Shown here in pieces: positions 41,401 through 50,709 of a stretch of 64,000 nucleotides of DNA. The notes beneath the pieces are model-generated. The model was given only the letters and a program-made list of their open reading frames with translations. It was not told the DNA's origin and did no database searches. This stretch comes from Saprospiraceae bacterium (GTDB lineage: Bacteria > Bacteroidota > Bacteroidia > Chitinophagales > Saprospiraceae): assembly GCA_016717655.1 (NCBI GenBank), contig JADKFC010000003.1, positions 124,001 through 188,000 on the forward strand. The letters run 5' to 3'. Made by a program: the position numbers and the translations under genes. How positions within the stretch are numbered: position 1 is the stretch's first letter; each line of letters opens with the position of its first letter.

Positions 41401-41408
41401 TATTTTTG
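41401..41408 (+). promoter_or_regulatory. Possible -7 box upstream of the ilv genes
   Basis: TATTTTTG fits TAnnTTTG; TTG at 41374-41376 leaves a 24-base spacer. Just downstream (about 41419-41440) AACCT and AGGTT pair around CTCTTCG-like sequence, a small hairpin in the leader. Whether it attenuates the ilv genes cannot be told. Confidence 0.35.
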
Positions 41409-41465
41409 TTGACACTTTAACCTACCTCTTCGGGCAGGTTATTTCAAATTTAATCTTGCCTCCTT

Positions 41466-43151
41466 ATGTCAAAACCAGTACTCAATAAGTACAGCCAACT
41501 CATTACCCAGGATGTCAGTCAACCGGCTGCCCAGGCAATGCTATATGGCATCGGACTCACAGAAGACGACCTTCAAAAAGCGCAGGTTGGCATTGTAAGT
41601 ATGGGCTATGAGGGCAATACCTGCAATATGCATCTCAATGACCTTGCTTTGCTTGTCAAACAAGGTGTTTGGCAAGCCGATCTGGTAGGGCTTATTTTTA
41701 ATACCATAGGGGTAAGTGATGGTATCAGCAACGGCACCGATGGTATGCGATATTCATTGGTATCTAGAGATATAATCGCGGATAGTATCGAAGCGGTTTG
41801 CGGTGCCCAGCATTACGACGCCGTCATTGCCATTCCCGGCTGCGATAAAAACATGCCGGGCAGCATCATGGCCATGGGCAGACTCGATAGACCTGGCATC
41901 ATGGTGTATGGAGGCACCATTGCCCCCGGTCACTACAAGGGCAATGACCTCAATATCGTATCTGCCTTTGAAGCCCTGGGTCAAAAACTGGCTGGACAAC
42001 TCACTGAAGGCGATTTCAAATCCATCATCCAACATGCCTGCCCCGGGCCTGGTGCCTGCGGAGGTATGTACACTGCCAATACCATGGCTTCTGCCATTGA
42101 AGCCCTGGGTATGAGCCTGCCCTTTTCTTCTTCTTATCCTGCTTTGAGTGATGAAAAAAAGGAGGAATGCCAGCGAGCCGGATCCGCCATAAGACATCTG
42201 CTTGAACACAACATCACTCCTTCTCAAATCATGAGCCGTGAAGCCTTCGAAAATGCCATCGCTGTTACGATGGTGCTGGGAGGTAGCACCAATGCGGTCT
42301 TACACCTTATAGCCATGGCAAAAAGTGTGGATGTGGATTTAAACATTGATGACTTTCAAAAAATAAGCGATAAGCTGCCGGTTTTGGCAGACCTCAAGCC
42401 CAGTGGCAGATACCTGATGCAGGATTTGCACCAGATAGGTGGGGTGCCGGCCGTAATGAAATACATGCTGAAAATGGGATGGATCCATGGTCACTGTCTA
42501 ACAGTAACCGGTAAAACGATGGCCGAAAACCTGCAAGATATCCCGGATCTCAATTTTGATACCCAACAAATCATAGTTCCTGCCGATAAGCCCATTAAAG
42601 CCACCGGCCATATCCAGATTTTATACGGCAACCTTGCTACAAAAGGCAGTGTTGCCAAAATTTCCGGTAAAGAAGGTGACCACTTTGCCGGACCTGCACG
42701 TGTATTTGATGGTGAAAAACAGGTCATCGAGGGCATTCGATCCGGTAGGGTAAAAAAAGGCGATGTAGTAGTCATTCGCTATGTGGGCCCTAAGGGTGCT
42801 CCCGGTATGCCGGAAATGCTCAAACCGACTTCTGCAATCATTGGTGCCGGCCTCGGCAAAGACGTAGCCCTGATTACCGATGGCAGATTCAGTGGGGGAA
42901 CCCATGGTTTTGTGGTAGGTCATATTACACCTGAAGCCACAGAGGGGGGCTTACTTGCCCTGGTTCAGGATGATGATAGGATTACCATTGATATCCAAAA
43001 AAACACCCTCAACTGTCTGCTTACGGAAGATGAAATTACCAAAAGAAAAGAAGAATGGAAGGCTCCTGAGTCCCCCGTGACCAAAGGATTGTTGTTTCGA
43101 TATATGAAAACCGTTAAAGACGCCTCACAAGGTTGCGTTACCGATGAGTAA
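41466..43151 (+). CDS. ilvD: Dihydroxy-acid dehydratase IlvD
   Basis: 561 residues. Fe-S enzyme that dehydrates dihydroxy acids in valine and isoleucine synthesis. Cluster and active-site Cys lie in 'GYEGNTCNMHL' (about 48-58), 'IPGCDKNMPG' (about 121-130) and 'CPGPGACGGMYTANTM' (about 192-207). Substrate and Mg2+ segments 'GGSTNAVLHL' and C-terminal 'DGRFSGGTHGFVVGH' are intact. First gene of a branched-chain cluster. Frame intact. The start ATG follows an AT-rich leader without a Shine-Dalgarno sequence. Confidence 0.95.
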   Translation: MSKPVLNKYSQLITQDVSQPAAQAMLYGIGLTEDDLQKAQVGIVSMGYEGNTCNMHLNDLALLVKQGVWQADLVGLIFNTIGVSDGISNGTDGMRYSLVSRDIIADSIEAVCGAQHYDAVIAIPGCDKNMPGSIMAMGRLDRPGIMVYGGTIAPGHYKGNDLNIVSAFEALGQKLAGQLTEGDFKSIIQHACPGPGACGGMYTANTMASAIEALGMSLPFSSSYPALSDEKKEECQRAGSAIRHLLEHNITPSQIMSREAFENAIAVTMVLGGSTNAVLHLIAMAKSVDVDLNIDDFQKISDKLPVLADLKPSGRYLMQDLHQIGGVPAVMKYMLKMGWIHGHCLTVTGKTMAENLQDIPDLNFDTQQIIVPADKPIKATGHIQILYGNLATKGSVAKISGKEGDHFAGPARVFDGEKQVIEGIRSGRVKKGDVVVIRYVGPKGAPGMPEMLKPTSAIIGAGLGKDVALITDGRFSGGTHGFVVGHITPEATEGGLLALVQDDDRITIDIQKNTLNCLLTEDEITKRKEEWKAPESPVTKGLLFRYMKTVKDASQGCVTDE

Positions 43152-43206
43152 AAGCCAACCACACGAATTAAAAATTGGACATTAAAAAGTATAAAAAAAT
43201 AGCATC

Positions 43207-43704
43207 TTGAACCACACTTATTTTATAGAAATCGCAAAGTTTAATCAATGGGCCAATCACGTTGTGATTTCATGGCTCAGAGAGATCAATGATGACCAGT
43301 GGAAAGAGGAAGTCGTTTCCAGCTTCAACAGCGTAGGAGATACAGCCATTCACATCATCGGGGCTGAAAAAATATGGTTGCAACGCCTGCAAAAGCACCC
43401 ACATCCTGAGTGGTTCCCTGCTGTATTTAAGGGTGCCAGGACAGAGGCCTTAGATACCTGGCAGGAGGCCGCCGAAGGCTTGCTCAATTTTGTAATGCAA
43501 TTGAATGAAGAAGATCTTTTGGCATCATTGCACTATACCCGAATCAATGGCGACGCCTATACCCAGCCTGTTTACAAAGTACTGGCCCACGTTTTTAATC
43601 ACTCTACTTATCACAGAGGTCAGCTGGTTACCCAGCTCAGGCAAGTGGGGTATGAGGGCATTACCACCACAGATCTTTTGGCATATTACAACTTAAAATT
43701 TTAA
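43207..43704 (+). CDS. DinB-family protein inside the ilv cluster
   Basis: 165 residues from a TTG start (the frame has no ATG near its start). Four-helix-bundle DinB/YfiT-like protein: 'WANHVVISWLREI', 'AIHIIGAEKIWLQRL' (first metal His) and 'LAHVFNHSTYHRGQLVTQLRQVG' region, cited by 'HVFNHSTYHRG' (second and third His). The three His would bind a divalent metal. Known relatives include thiol-dependent S-transferases, but most are uncharacterised. Its stop is 2 bases before the ilvB start, so it is co-transcribed with the ilv genes. A biosynthetic role is not known. Confidence 0.82.
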   Translation: MNHTYFIEIAKFNQWANHVVISWLREINDDQWKEEVVSSFNSVGDTAIHIIGAEKIWLQRLQKHPHPEWFPAVFKGARTEALDTWQEAAEGLLNFVMQLNEEDLLASLHYTRINGDAYTQPVYKVLAHVFNHSTYHRGQLVTQLRQVGYEGITTTDLLAYYNLKF

Positions 43705-43706
43705 CG

Positions 43707-45465
43707 ATGAACACCGCCCAGACAAGCCAGGACAGCAAGGCTACGGCTTCAGAACCGGAAACTACCATGACAGGTGGTGAAATGGTAATGCAAGCAATGT
43801 TGGCAGAAAATGTAGAGCTGATTTTTGGTTATCCCGGCGGTGCCATTATGCCTATTTATGATGCTTTGTTTGATTATACAGACCGCATCCGCCACATCCT
43901 GGTCCGACACGAGCAAGGTGCCATCCATGCTGCTCAGGGCTATGCCAGGGCTTCCGGAAAGACAGGTGTTGTTTTTGCAACCAGTGGACCCGGAGCTACC
44001 AATCTGGTTACCGGACTGGCCGATGCTTTAATTGACTCAACCCCTTTGGTTTGTATTACCGGCCAGGTATTTGCCCACCTCCTGGGTACCGATGCCTTTC
44101 AGGAAGTTGATGTCATCAATATAACCACACCTGTCACCAAATGGAATTGTCAGGTAACCGTTGCCGAAGACATCTCACCCGCACTCGCCAAAGCCTTCTA
44201 CATCGCTTCCACAGGCAGACCAGGACCGGTTGTAATAGACATTACAAAAAATGCGCAACTTCAAACAATGGCGTTGCAGAAATATCAAAAATGTCAGAAA
44301 ATCAGGAGTTATCGGCCCGAGCCCATCGTGAGGCCTTCTTATATTGAAGAAGCCATTCAGGAAATCAACCGGGCAGAACGCCCCTTCCTTATTTTTGGAC
44401 AGGGCGTCATACTTGGAAATGCTGAAAAAGAATTGTTTGACTTTGTAGAAAAATCCGGCATTCCTGCCGCATGGACCATCATGGGCAAAGGGGCCATGCC
44501 CACAGACCACTATCTCAATGTAGGCATGCTGGGCATGCATGGCAATGCAGCACCTAATATCCTTACCAATACCTGTGATGTTCTCATTGCGGTGGGCATG
44601 CGTTTCGACGATCGGGTCACCGGCCGCCTCGACAAATATGCCCGACAAGCTACCGTCATTCACCTCGATATTGATCCGGCGGAGATCGATAAGAACGTAA
44701 AATCCGCTATACCCATCTGGGGCAATTGCAAAGAAACATTACCCATGCTTACGGCAGGTATTAAAAAAAGAGCCCACCCACTTTGGTTGGAAGAATTCCA
44801 CAAGCTGAATGAAGTGGAAAATGAGGTGGTTATTCAAAAGAGAGCAAAATCCCTCAACCGGCCCCCTCACTATGGCTGAGGTGGTTGCCAGACTCAATGA
44901 ACTTACCAAAGGGGAAGCCATTATGGTTACCGATGTTGGCCAACATCAAATGGTGGTTTGCCGGTATGCCCGTTTGAATCACAGCCGTTCCAACATAACA
45001 TCAGGTGGCCTGGGAACCATGGGCTTTGCCCTTCCTGCCGGTATTGGTGCTGCCCTGGCGATCAATAACCGTCCCGTAGTTGCCATCATTGGAGATGGGG
45101 GCATTCAAATGACGATTCAGGAAATGGGCACCCTCATGCAAACCAGAGCACCCTTAAAAATAATTATCCTCAACAACGCCTTTTTGGGCATGGTCCGACA
45201 GTGGCAGGAGTTGTTCCATGAAAAAAGATATTCCTTCGTAGACATCTCCAGTCCTGATTATGTGGCACTGTCAGCCGCCTACCAAATTCCTGGTCAAAAA
45301 GTAAGCACACGCGAGGATTTGGTCCAGGCCCTGACTGCCATGTTGAAAACCGAGGGCCCTTATCTGCTCGACATTGTTGTGGCAAAAGAAGACAACATCT
45401 TTCCCATGGTACCTCAGGGCAAAGGTGTTTCAGAAATAGTACTGACCAAAGACGATATGAAATGA
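43707..45465 (+). CDS. ilvB: Acetolactate synthase large subunit IlvB (one frameshift)
   Basis: ThDP-dependent enzyme that joins pyruvate to pyruvate or 2-ketobutyrate. ATG 43707, N-terminal ThDP domain with 'VELIFGYPGGAIMPIYDAL' (about 37-55), 'RHEQGAIHAAQGYAR' (catalytic Glu) and 'FATSGPGATNLVTG'. The C-terminal ThDP-binding motif reads 'GDGGIQMTIQEM' and ends in 'LNNAFLGMVRQWQ'. One extra base in the AGAGAG stretch near 44840-44845 shifts the frame just before 'GPLTMAEVV'. Corrected length is about 585 residues. Pieces: 43707-44879 and 44809-45465. The stop overlaps the ilvN start by 4 bases. Confidence 0.93.
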
Positions 45466-46049
45466 AATCAGAGATTACCATAACCGTGTATACTGAAAAC
45501 CAGGTAGGCCTGCTCAACCGGATAGCCATTTTGTTTTCAAGAAGAAAAATCAACATTGAAAGCCTTAATACCTCTCCCAGTGAACTGGAAGGAGTACATC
45601 GGTTTACCATAGTGGTGGTAGAAGATGAAGAGGTAGTGAGGAAACTGGCCCGCCAAATTGAAAAACAGGTAGATGTTTTAAAAGTATATTTCAATACCAA
45701 CGATGAAATCATCTGGCAGGAAATGGCTCTTTACAAAGTACCCGCCGACATCGTAGCAGAAAAGATCAGGGTAGAGCGCCTACTTCGCGAAAACGGAGCA
45801 AGGGCGGTAGTCATCCGGAAGGATTACATCGTTTTTGAAACTACCGGACAACGCGCTGAAATAGACAGCCTGATTGAAAAACTACAACCCCTCGGACTCA
45901 TCGAATTTGTGAGATCTGCACGGGTGGCCATCATCAAGGCCAGTGCCGGCTTTCACAACAAGTTGCTGGAATTTGAGCAGCAACAACCCGGTCCGCTATT
46001 AAGTGAAAATCCTTTTTTAGGACGCAATGAAGAAATATTTTCCATGTAA
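45462..46049 (+). CDS. ilvN: Acetolactate synthase small subunit IlvN
   Basis: 195 residues. Regulatory subunit that binds the large subunit and gives valine feedback control. An N-terminal ACT domain is visible ('TVYTENQVGLLNRIAILFSR', 'NIESLNTSPSELEGVHRFTI' in part), followed by the C-terminal domain common to IlvN/IlvH ('REMALYKV'-like region here 'QEMALYKVPA', and 'VEFVRSARVAI'-like 'IEFVRSARVAI'). It overlaps ilvB by 4 bases (ATGA), which implies coupled translation and equal subunit supply. Confidence 0.93.
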   Translation: MKSEITITVYTENQVGLLNRIAILFSRRKINIESLNTSPSELEGVHRFTIVVVEDEEVVRKLARQIEKQVDVLKVYFNTNDEIIWQEMALYKVPADIVAEKIRVERLLRENGARAVVIRKDYIVFETTGQRAEIDSLIEKLQPLGLIEFVRSARVAIIKASAGFHNKLLEFEQQQPGPLLSENPFLGRNEEIFSM

Positions 46050-46069
46050 TAACAATCAACTAAAATAGT

Positions 46070-47119
46070 ATGGCAAAATTGAATTTTGGTGGCGTAGAAG
46101 AAAATGTAGTCACCCGCGATGAGTTTCCTATGTCAAAGGCGTTGGAAACACTCAAAGAAGAAACGATTGCAATAATTGGCTACGGTGTTCAAGGCCCGGG
46201 ACAGGCGCTTAACCTGAGAGACAATGGATTCAATGTGATCATTGGTCAAAGAAAAAACTCACCCACATGGCAAAAAGCCATCAAAGATGGCTGGGTGGAA
46301 GGTGTAACTTTGTTTGAAATAGCAGAAGCAGCTTCCAAAGGTACCATCATCCAATACCTTTTATCAGATGCAGCTCAAATTGCGGTGTGGCCTGAGATAA
46401 AGCCCTTCCTCACAGCTGGAAAAGCCCTCTATTTCTCTCATGGCTTTGGGGTTACTTATTCAGAACGCACTGGCATCATACCTCCGGCAGACATAGATGT
46501 GATCTTGGTAGCACCCAAAGGTTCAGGCACCAGTCTGCGCCGACTTTTTTTAGCCGGAAAAGGGTTAAATTCCAGTTATGCCATTTATCAGGACGCCACT
46601 GGAAATGCAAAAGATAGAGTAGTAGCCCTGGGCATTGGTGTGGGCTCAGGTTATCTTTTTGAAACCGATTTTAGAAAGGAGGTTTACAGCGATCTTACGG
46701 GCGAAAGAGGCAGTCTGATGGGTGCCATCCAGGGCTTGTTTGAAGCCCAATACAATGAATTGCGCAAAAGGGGCCATTCTCCTTCCGAAGCCTTTAATGA
46801 AACCGTTGAAGAACTTACCGAATCACTCATGCCCCTGGTGGCGGAAAATGGCATGGACTGGATGTACGCCAACTGCAGCACTACTGCCCAAAGAGGAGCC
46901 CTGGACTGGCGGCATAAATTCAGGGATGCTGTTGCTCCGGTATTTGCTGAGTTATATGAAAGTGTGGCATCAGGTCATGAGGCACAGCGATCCATCGATT
47001 CCAATTCTCAATCAGATTACCGTGAAAAGCTGGAAGTAGAACTCAGTGAATTGCGCAACTCAGAAATGTGGCAGGTAGGTGCTGTAGTGAGAAGTTTGAG
47101 GCCTGACAGAAATAAATAA
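46070..47119 (+). CDS. ilvC: Ketol-acid reductoisomerase IlvC
   Basis: 349 residues. NAD(P)H-dependent isomeroreduction of acetolactate. Nucleotide-binding 'IAIIGYGVQGPGQALNLRD' (about 35-53) with Arg-Lys in 'IIGQRKNSP' that suits NADPH; 'LVAPKGSGTSLR' and the acidic metal-binding helices 'SDLTGERGSLMGAIQGLFEAQ' in part, and 'ETVEELTESLMPLVAENGMD' in part. It starts 20 bases after ilvN and is followed directly by ilvA with no gap. The form matches the class seen in other Bacteroidota. Frame intact. Confidence 0.94.
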   Translation: MAKLNFGGVEENVVTRDEFPMSKALETLKEETIAIIGYGVQGPGQALNLRDNGFNVIIGQRKNSPTWQKAIKDGWVEGVTLFEIAEAASKGTIIQYLLSDAAQIAVWPEIKPFLTAGKALYFSHGFGVTYSERTGIIPPADIDVILVAPKGSGTSLRRLFLAGKGLNSSYAIYQDATGNAKDRVVALGIGVGSGYLFETDFRKEVYSDLTGERGSLMGAIQGLFEAQYNELRKRGHSPSEAFNETVEELTESLMPLVAENGMDWMYANCSTTAQRGALDWRHKFRDAVAPVFAELYESVASGHEAQRSIDSNSQSDYREKLEVELSELRNSEMWQVGAVVRSLRPDRNK

Positions 47120-48358
47120 ATGATTAGCATATCCCAATGCCGGACTGCTGCTGAGACCTTGTCTCAGGTATTATCGCCGAGCCCGCTCATTTATAACCAA
47201 AGACTTTCTCTAAAGTACCAGGCCAATATTTGGCTGAAGAGGGAGGATACTTTGCCGGTAAGGTCTTTTAAAATTCGTGGGGCTTTCAACAAAATGGCTA
47301 CCATGGGCCGTGGTCAACTGAGCAAAGGCATTGTATGCGCCAGCGCTGGCAATCATGCACAGGGTGTAGCTTATTCTTGTGCCCGGTTGCAGGTGAAGGG
47401 AACCATATTTATGCCCAGTACAACACCACAACAAAAAATATCCAGGGTTCGGCATTTTGGAGGTGATTGGATAACTGTGGTGTTGACGGGAGACAGATTT
47501 GACGATGCCCAAATCAGTGCCATTCATTTTGCTGCTGAGCGAAGTCTTCCTTTTATCCATCCATTTGATGACTTGGATGTAATTGCAGGTCAATCAACCG
47601 TTGCCCTTGAAATTTTAGACGAGATGAAAGAGCCATTGAACTATATCATAGCTCCTATAGGTGGTGGCGGCCTGATGGCAGGCATTGTATCGGTGTGTAA
47701 TAAGCTGAGCCCGCACACCCGCATCTTGGGGGTGGAAGCCAAAGGAGCACCAGCCATGTATGAGTCGCTCGCCAGTGGTTTTCCGGTACAACTCACCCAA
47801 ATAGACCCCTTTGCTGATGGCATAGCCGTTAAAAAAATTGGAAGCCTTGCCTTCGATATTTGTAAAAATTTTATTCAGCAGGTGATCCTGGTTCCGGAAG
47901 GCCACATTTGCTCCACCTTGCTCGAATTATACAGCGAAGAAGCATTGGTCACCGAGCCAGCCGGTGCCATTGGCATTGCAGGATTGGAGTATGTTAAAGA
48001 AGAGATCCGCAATAAGAATGTGGTAGTGGTGGTAAGCGGGGGAAACAATGACATTGCCCGCACCGAGGATGTAAGAGAGAGGGCCTTACTTTTTGAAGGT
48101 AGAAAGCACTATTTTCTAATCCGTTTTCCACAAAGAGCAGGGGCACTCAAAGAATTTCTGGAAGTGCTTGGACCGGGCGATGACATCACCCACTTTCAAT
48201 ACACCAAAAAAAACAACCGGGATACCGGCCCTGCCCTAGTTGGATTAGAACTGACCGACAATCGTCAGCTGGAAACCCTGATGACCGCAATGTCTGCCAA
48301 GGGCATTGTTTTTCAGCACCTCAACCACGACCCCATTCTTTTTGAAATGTTGGTTTAG
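47120..48358 (+). CDS. ilvA: Threonine dehydratase IlvA
   Basis: 412 residues. PLP enzyme that makes 2-ketobutyrate from threonine, the first step of isoleucine synthesis. PLP-Lys in 'PVRSFKIRGAFNKM' (about 47-60), 'SAGNHAQGVAY', Gly-rich phosphate loop 'PIGGGGLMAG' and 'VVSGGNND'. The C-terminus (about 320-412) is a single ACT-like regulatory domain ('YFLIRFPQRAGALKEFLEVLG'-type start, cited by 'RFPQRAGALKEF'). The ATG is the first base after the ilvC stop. Last gene of the cluster; it ends in convergence with the GNAT gene, overlapping by 4 bases. Confidence 0.93.
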   Translation: MISISQCRTAAETLSQVLSPSPLIYNQRLSLKYQANIWLKREDTLPVRSFKIRGAFNKMATMGRGQLSKGIVCASAGNHAQGVAYSCARLQVKGTIFMPSTTPQQKISRVRHFGGDWITVVLTGDRFDDAQISAIHFAAERSLPFIHPFDDLDVIAGQSTVALEILDEMKEPLNYIIAPIGGGGLMAGIVSVCNKLSPHTRILGVEAKGAPAMYESLASGFPVQLTQIDPFADGIAVKKIGSLAFDICKNFIQQVILVPEGHICSTLLELYSEEALVTEPAGAIGIAGLEYVKEEIRNKNVVVVVSGGNNDIARTEDVRERALLFEGRKHYFLIRFPQRAGALKEFLEVLGPGDDITHFQYTKKNNRDTGPALVGLELTDNRQLETLMTAMSAKGIVFQHLNHDPILFEMLV

Positions 48359-48845
48359 ATCGTTTTATACATCCACAAGCCACAGCCGGTATGCCCTGAG
48401 TTTCCCATGGGGCCTTCGAGATATTGATACCCCATTTTCTCATACATGGTAAGCGCATTTATCAATTCAGGCATACTCTCAAGATAAAGTCCTGTGTAGC
48501 CCATTTTTTTGCCAGCTCTTCCGTTTTGTTAACCAACAACTTACCCAAGCCCCTGCCCCTGGCTTCCGGGCGTAAATACATTTTTACCAGTTCCGCCACT
48601 CCGCCAGGCAATCCTGCAGTGGGAAAAAAACCGGCTCCCCCCAGCAATTTACCCCCTTCCTCAGCTACAAAATAAGCACTGCCCGGTGTTTGAAAAAGTT
48701 CAAACAACGCATCTGTTGTGGGGTCAAAATAGACCGTTCCCGGCTTATTGGCACCAAATTCTTCCAGGGCAGATCTGATGATTTTTGCCAAATTAGGATT
48801 GTCATTTGCAATTAAAGGCCGGATGATAAGGGTATGATTTACCAT
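48355..48845 (-). CDS. GNAT-family N-acetyltransferase (one frameshift)
   Basis: Start ATG at 48845 (MVNHTLIIRPL). Acetyl-CoA binding motif 'RPEARGRGLGKLLV' (about 92-105) follows a 'VAELVKMYL' strand, as in GNAT enzymes. The read frame ends early (48462), because the A-run on the coding strand (T7 at 48514-48520) lacks one base; with it restored, the protein continues 'MGYTGLYLESMPELINA', 'YEKMGYQYLEGP' and ends at 48355-48357, giving about 163 residues. The restored tail has the usual final GNAT strand-helix 'AL..YEKMGY'. Substrate unknown. It converges with ilvA and overlaps its end. Confidence 0.82.
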
Positions 48846-49107
48846 ATTTTGTCTAATTATTGGTCACAAAACTATGCATTTACTCTTATTCTGATACCGG
48901 TTTTTAGCCTGTTTTTATCACATTAAAAAAATGTATAATTTGAGCGTAACCAGTTGAAAATGAATTATTATTAACAAAAATCGAAAACACTTTAATTGCA
49001 GCTTTCTACCGTTTACTCATAGAAATCAGCATTTCACTAATTTTTTTTGGTTTCTGTAGGGAAAAGCAGTTATATTTACGTTGAAAAAGATAAAAATCTT
49101 ACAAAAA
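48846..49107 (+). other. AT-rich intergenic region
   Basis: Divergent region between the GNAT gene and a surface-protein gene. Apart from the promoter listed separately, I see nothing coding or structured. Confidence 0.4.
49046..49078 (+). promoter_or_regulatory. Predicted promoter of the surface-protein pair
   Basis: TTTG at 49046-49049, a 21-base spacer and TATATTTA at 49071-49078, one mismatch from TAnnTTTG. A transcription start a few bases later favours the ATG at 49108 over the TTG at 49081. Confidence 0.45.
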
Positions 49108-50697
49108 ATGAGGAAAATCACCTTAGCAGTAATGTTATCGATGATGGCCTCTTTGTCATTTGCACAGCTTGTAAACGACGGGGCAACGATAACCATCAAA
49201 AACGGGGCTACACTTTATGTGGAGTCAGATGTTACCAATAACGGCGCAGGAGCCATTAACATTGAAGGTACTGGCATCCTGGAAGTTCAGGGCAACCTTA
49301 CCAACAACGCAACCCTGACAACTCAAGCATCTTCAAAGGTGAAGTTCAGTGGGGCAGCAAACAGTAACTTCAAATCAAATGGAGCTACTATTTCCAATTT
49401 AGAGATTTCAAAAAGTAACTCAACCGTTACACTCACAGATGCAGCCAGTGTTTCAACACTACTTGATTTTGGATCTGGCACCAGTAGCAAAATGTTGTTG
49501 GGAGCCAATAACCTTGTTTTAGGTTCAGGTGCTACTGCTTCAGGTTATGATACTGATGAGTATGTAGTTACCAATTCTACAGGTGTTGTTCAGAAAAATT
49601 ATGCTGACAATACTTATACCAACGAGGCATTTACCTTCCCTGTTGGAGATGCATCAATTTATTCACCGCTTACTTCCTCATTGAGTGGTACCGCTTCAGG
49701 AGCTAACCTAAAAGTAAAGGTTACCAACGCGGATCAACCCAATAGGGCTACCACCCTGCCAGAAGCAACCAGCTATCTGACAAGATATTGGTCTGTTGAT
49801 GCTACAGGTATTTCATCTTACTCAAATGTACTTACAGGTCAGTACAATACAGGCGATGACATCGTAGGTACTCAATCCAGAGTGAAAGGTTCCTCTTTCC
49901 TTTCACCCAACTGGTCATTTGCGGGTGCAGCTAATAACTTAGGTACACCAAGTGTTACGGGAACTGTAACCGCCGATCCGGTTGATTTTACTGGAACCGA
50001 TGCTTTAAATGCAGTTAATGTTACTGCCTTATTAGTAGGAGCAATGCCTGCGGCAGGAAGCACCATGACTTCAGATTTACAAAACTATTATGGTGGAAAT
50101 TCCGGCTTGTTGGAAGCCACAAGCCCTTACGGAATGCCTACTTCAACCTATGCAAACATCAATAACCCTGGTGGTGCAGCTGGCCAGGTCACTGATTGGG
50201 TAAAGGTTGAGGTAAGATCAGAAGCCGATCCAGGAATCATCCTCGAAACCAGAAGTTTGCTGCTTAAAAACAATGGTCAAATCGTAGATCCAACAGGTAA
50301 AATTCCTTATTTCAAAGAAAGCACTTCTCCTGTTCAATTGGCAGTTCAACACAGGAACCACTTGGGCATTATTTCAAACCCAGTTGCTTCTTTTTCTGGA
50401 GCAACAGTGACTTATGATTTCACCACTGGACTTGCCCAGGCTTACAATTCAGGAGGCGACCCTGCACAAATGGTGCTGAAAAATAGCGAATGGTGTATGA
50501 TCTACGGTGATATCAACTCTGACTTCAGCGTTGATGCCATCGATATAACACTAGGTAAAACAGCATTCAACAATGGTATTTCTGACGAATACAATGCTTC
50601 AGATATAAATATGGATGGTGTAGTTGATGCCATCGATATCACGTTGGTTAAAATTGCATTTGCCGCAGGATACTATTCATCATTGATTAATTTTTAA
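49108..50697 (+). CDS. Secreted beta-rich protein with dockerin-like C-terminus
   Basis: About 529 residues from ATG 49108 (signal peptide 'MRKITLAVMLSMMASLSFAQ'); TTG 49081 is in frame but lies in the promoter's start region. The N-terminal part (about 21-130) is Asn/Thr/Gly-rich and repeats like a beta-helix ('ITIKNGATLYVESDVTNNG', 'GNLTNNATLTTQ'). The middle has 'FPVGDASIYSPLT'. The C-terminal 180 residues carry the module of the giant proteins: 'DWVKVEVRSEADPGIILETR', 'AVQHRNHLGIIS', then two EF-hand/dockerin-like repeats 'GDINSDFSVDAIDI' and 'SDINMDGVVDAIDI'. There is no T9SS type A sorting domain. 12 bases before the next secreted protein. Function unknown. Confidence 0.82.
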   Translation: MRKITLAVMLSMMASLSFAQLVNDGATITIKNGATLYVESDVTNNGAGAINIEGTGILEVQGNLTNNATLTTQASSKVKFSGAANSNFKSNGATISNLEISKSNSTVTLTDAASVSTLLDFGSGTSSKMLLGANNLVLGSGATASGYDTDEYVVTNSTGVVQKNYADNTYTNEAFTFPVGDASIYSPLTSSLSGTASGANLKVKVTNADQPNRATTLPEATSYLTRYWSVDATGISSYSNVLTGQYNTGDDIVGTQSRVKGSSFLSPNWSFAGAANNLGTPSVTGTVTADPVDFTGTDALNAVNVTALLVGAMPAAGSTMTSDLQNYYGGNSGLLEATSPYGMPTSTYANINNPGGAAGQVTDWVKVEVRSEADPGIILETRSLLLKNNGQIVDPTGKIPYFKESTSPVQLAVQHRNHLGIISNPVASFSGATVTYDFTTGLAQAYNSGGDPAQMVLKNSEWCMIYGDINSDFSVDAIDITLGKTAFNNGISDEYNASDINMDGVVDAIDITLVKIAFAAGYYSSLINF

Positions 50698-50709
50698 TTT
50701 GAAAAACAA

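Noticed and set aside
41419..41440. Transcription attenuator before ilvD
   Set aside because: Only one small hairpin, with no leader peptide rich in Ile/Val/Leu and no alternative pairing that I can see.
48424..48675. 83-residue plus-strand ORF
   Set aside because: Antisense to the GNAT gene, whose acetyl-CoA motif is clear on the other strand.
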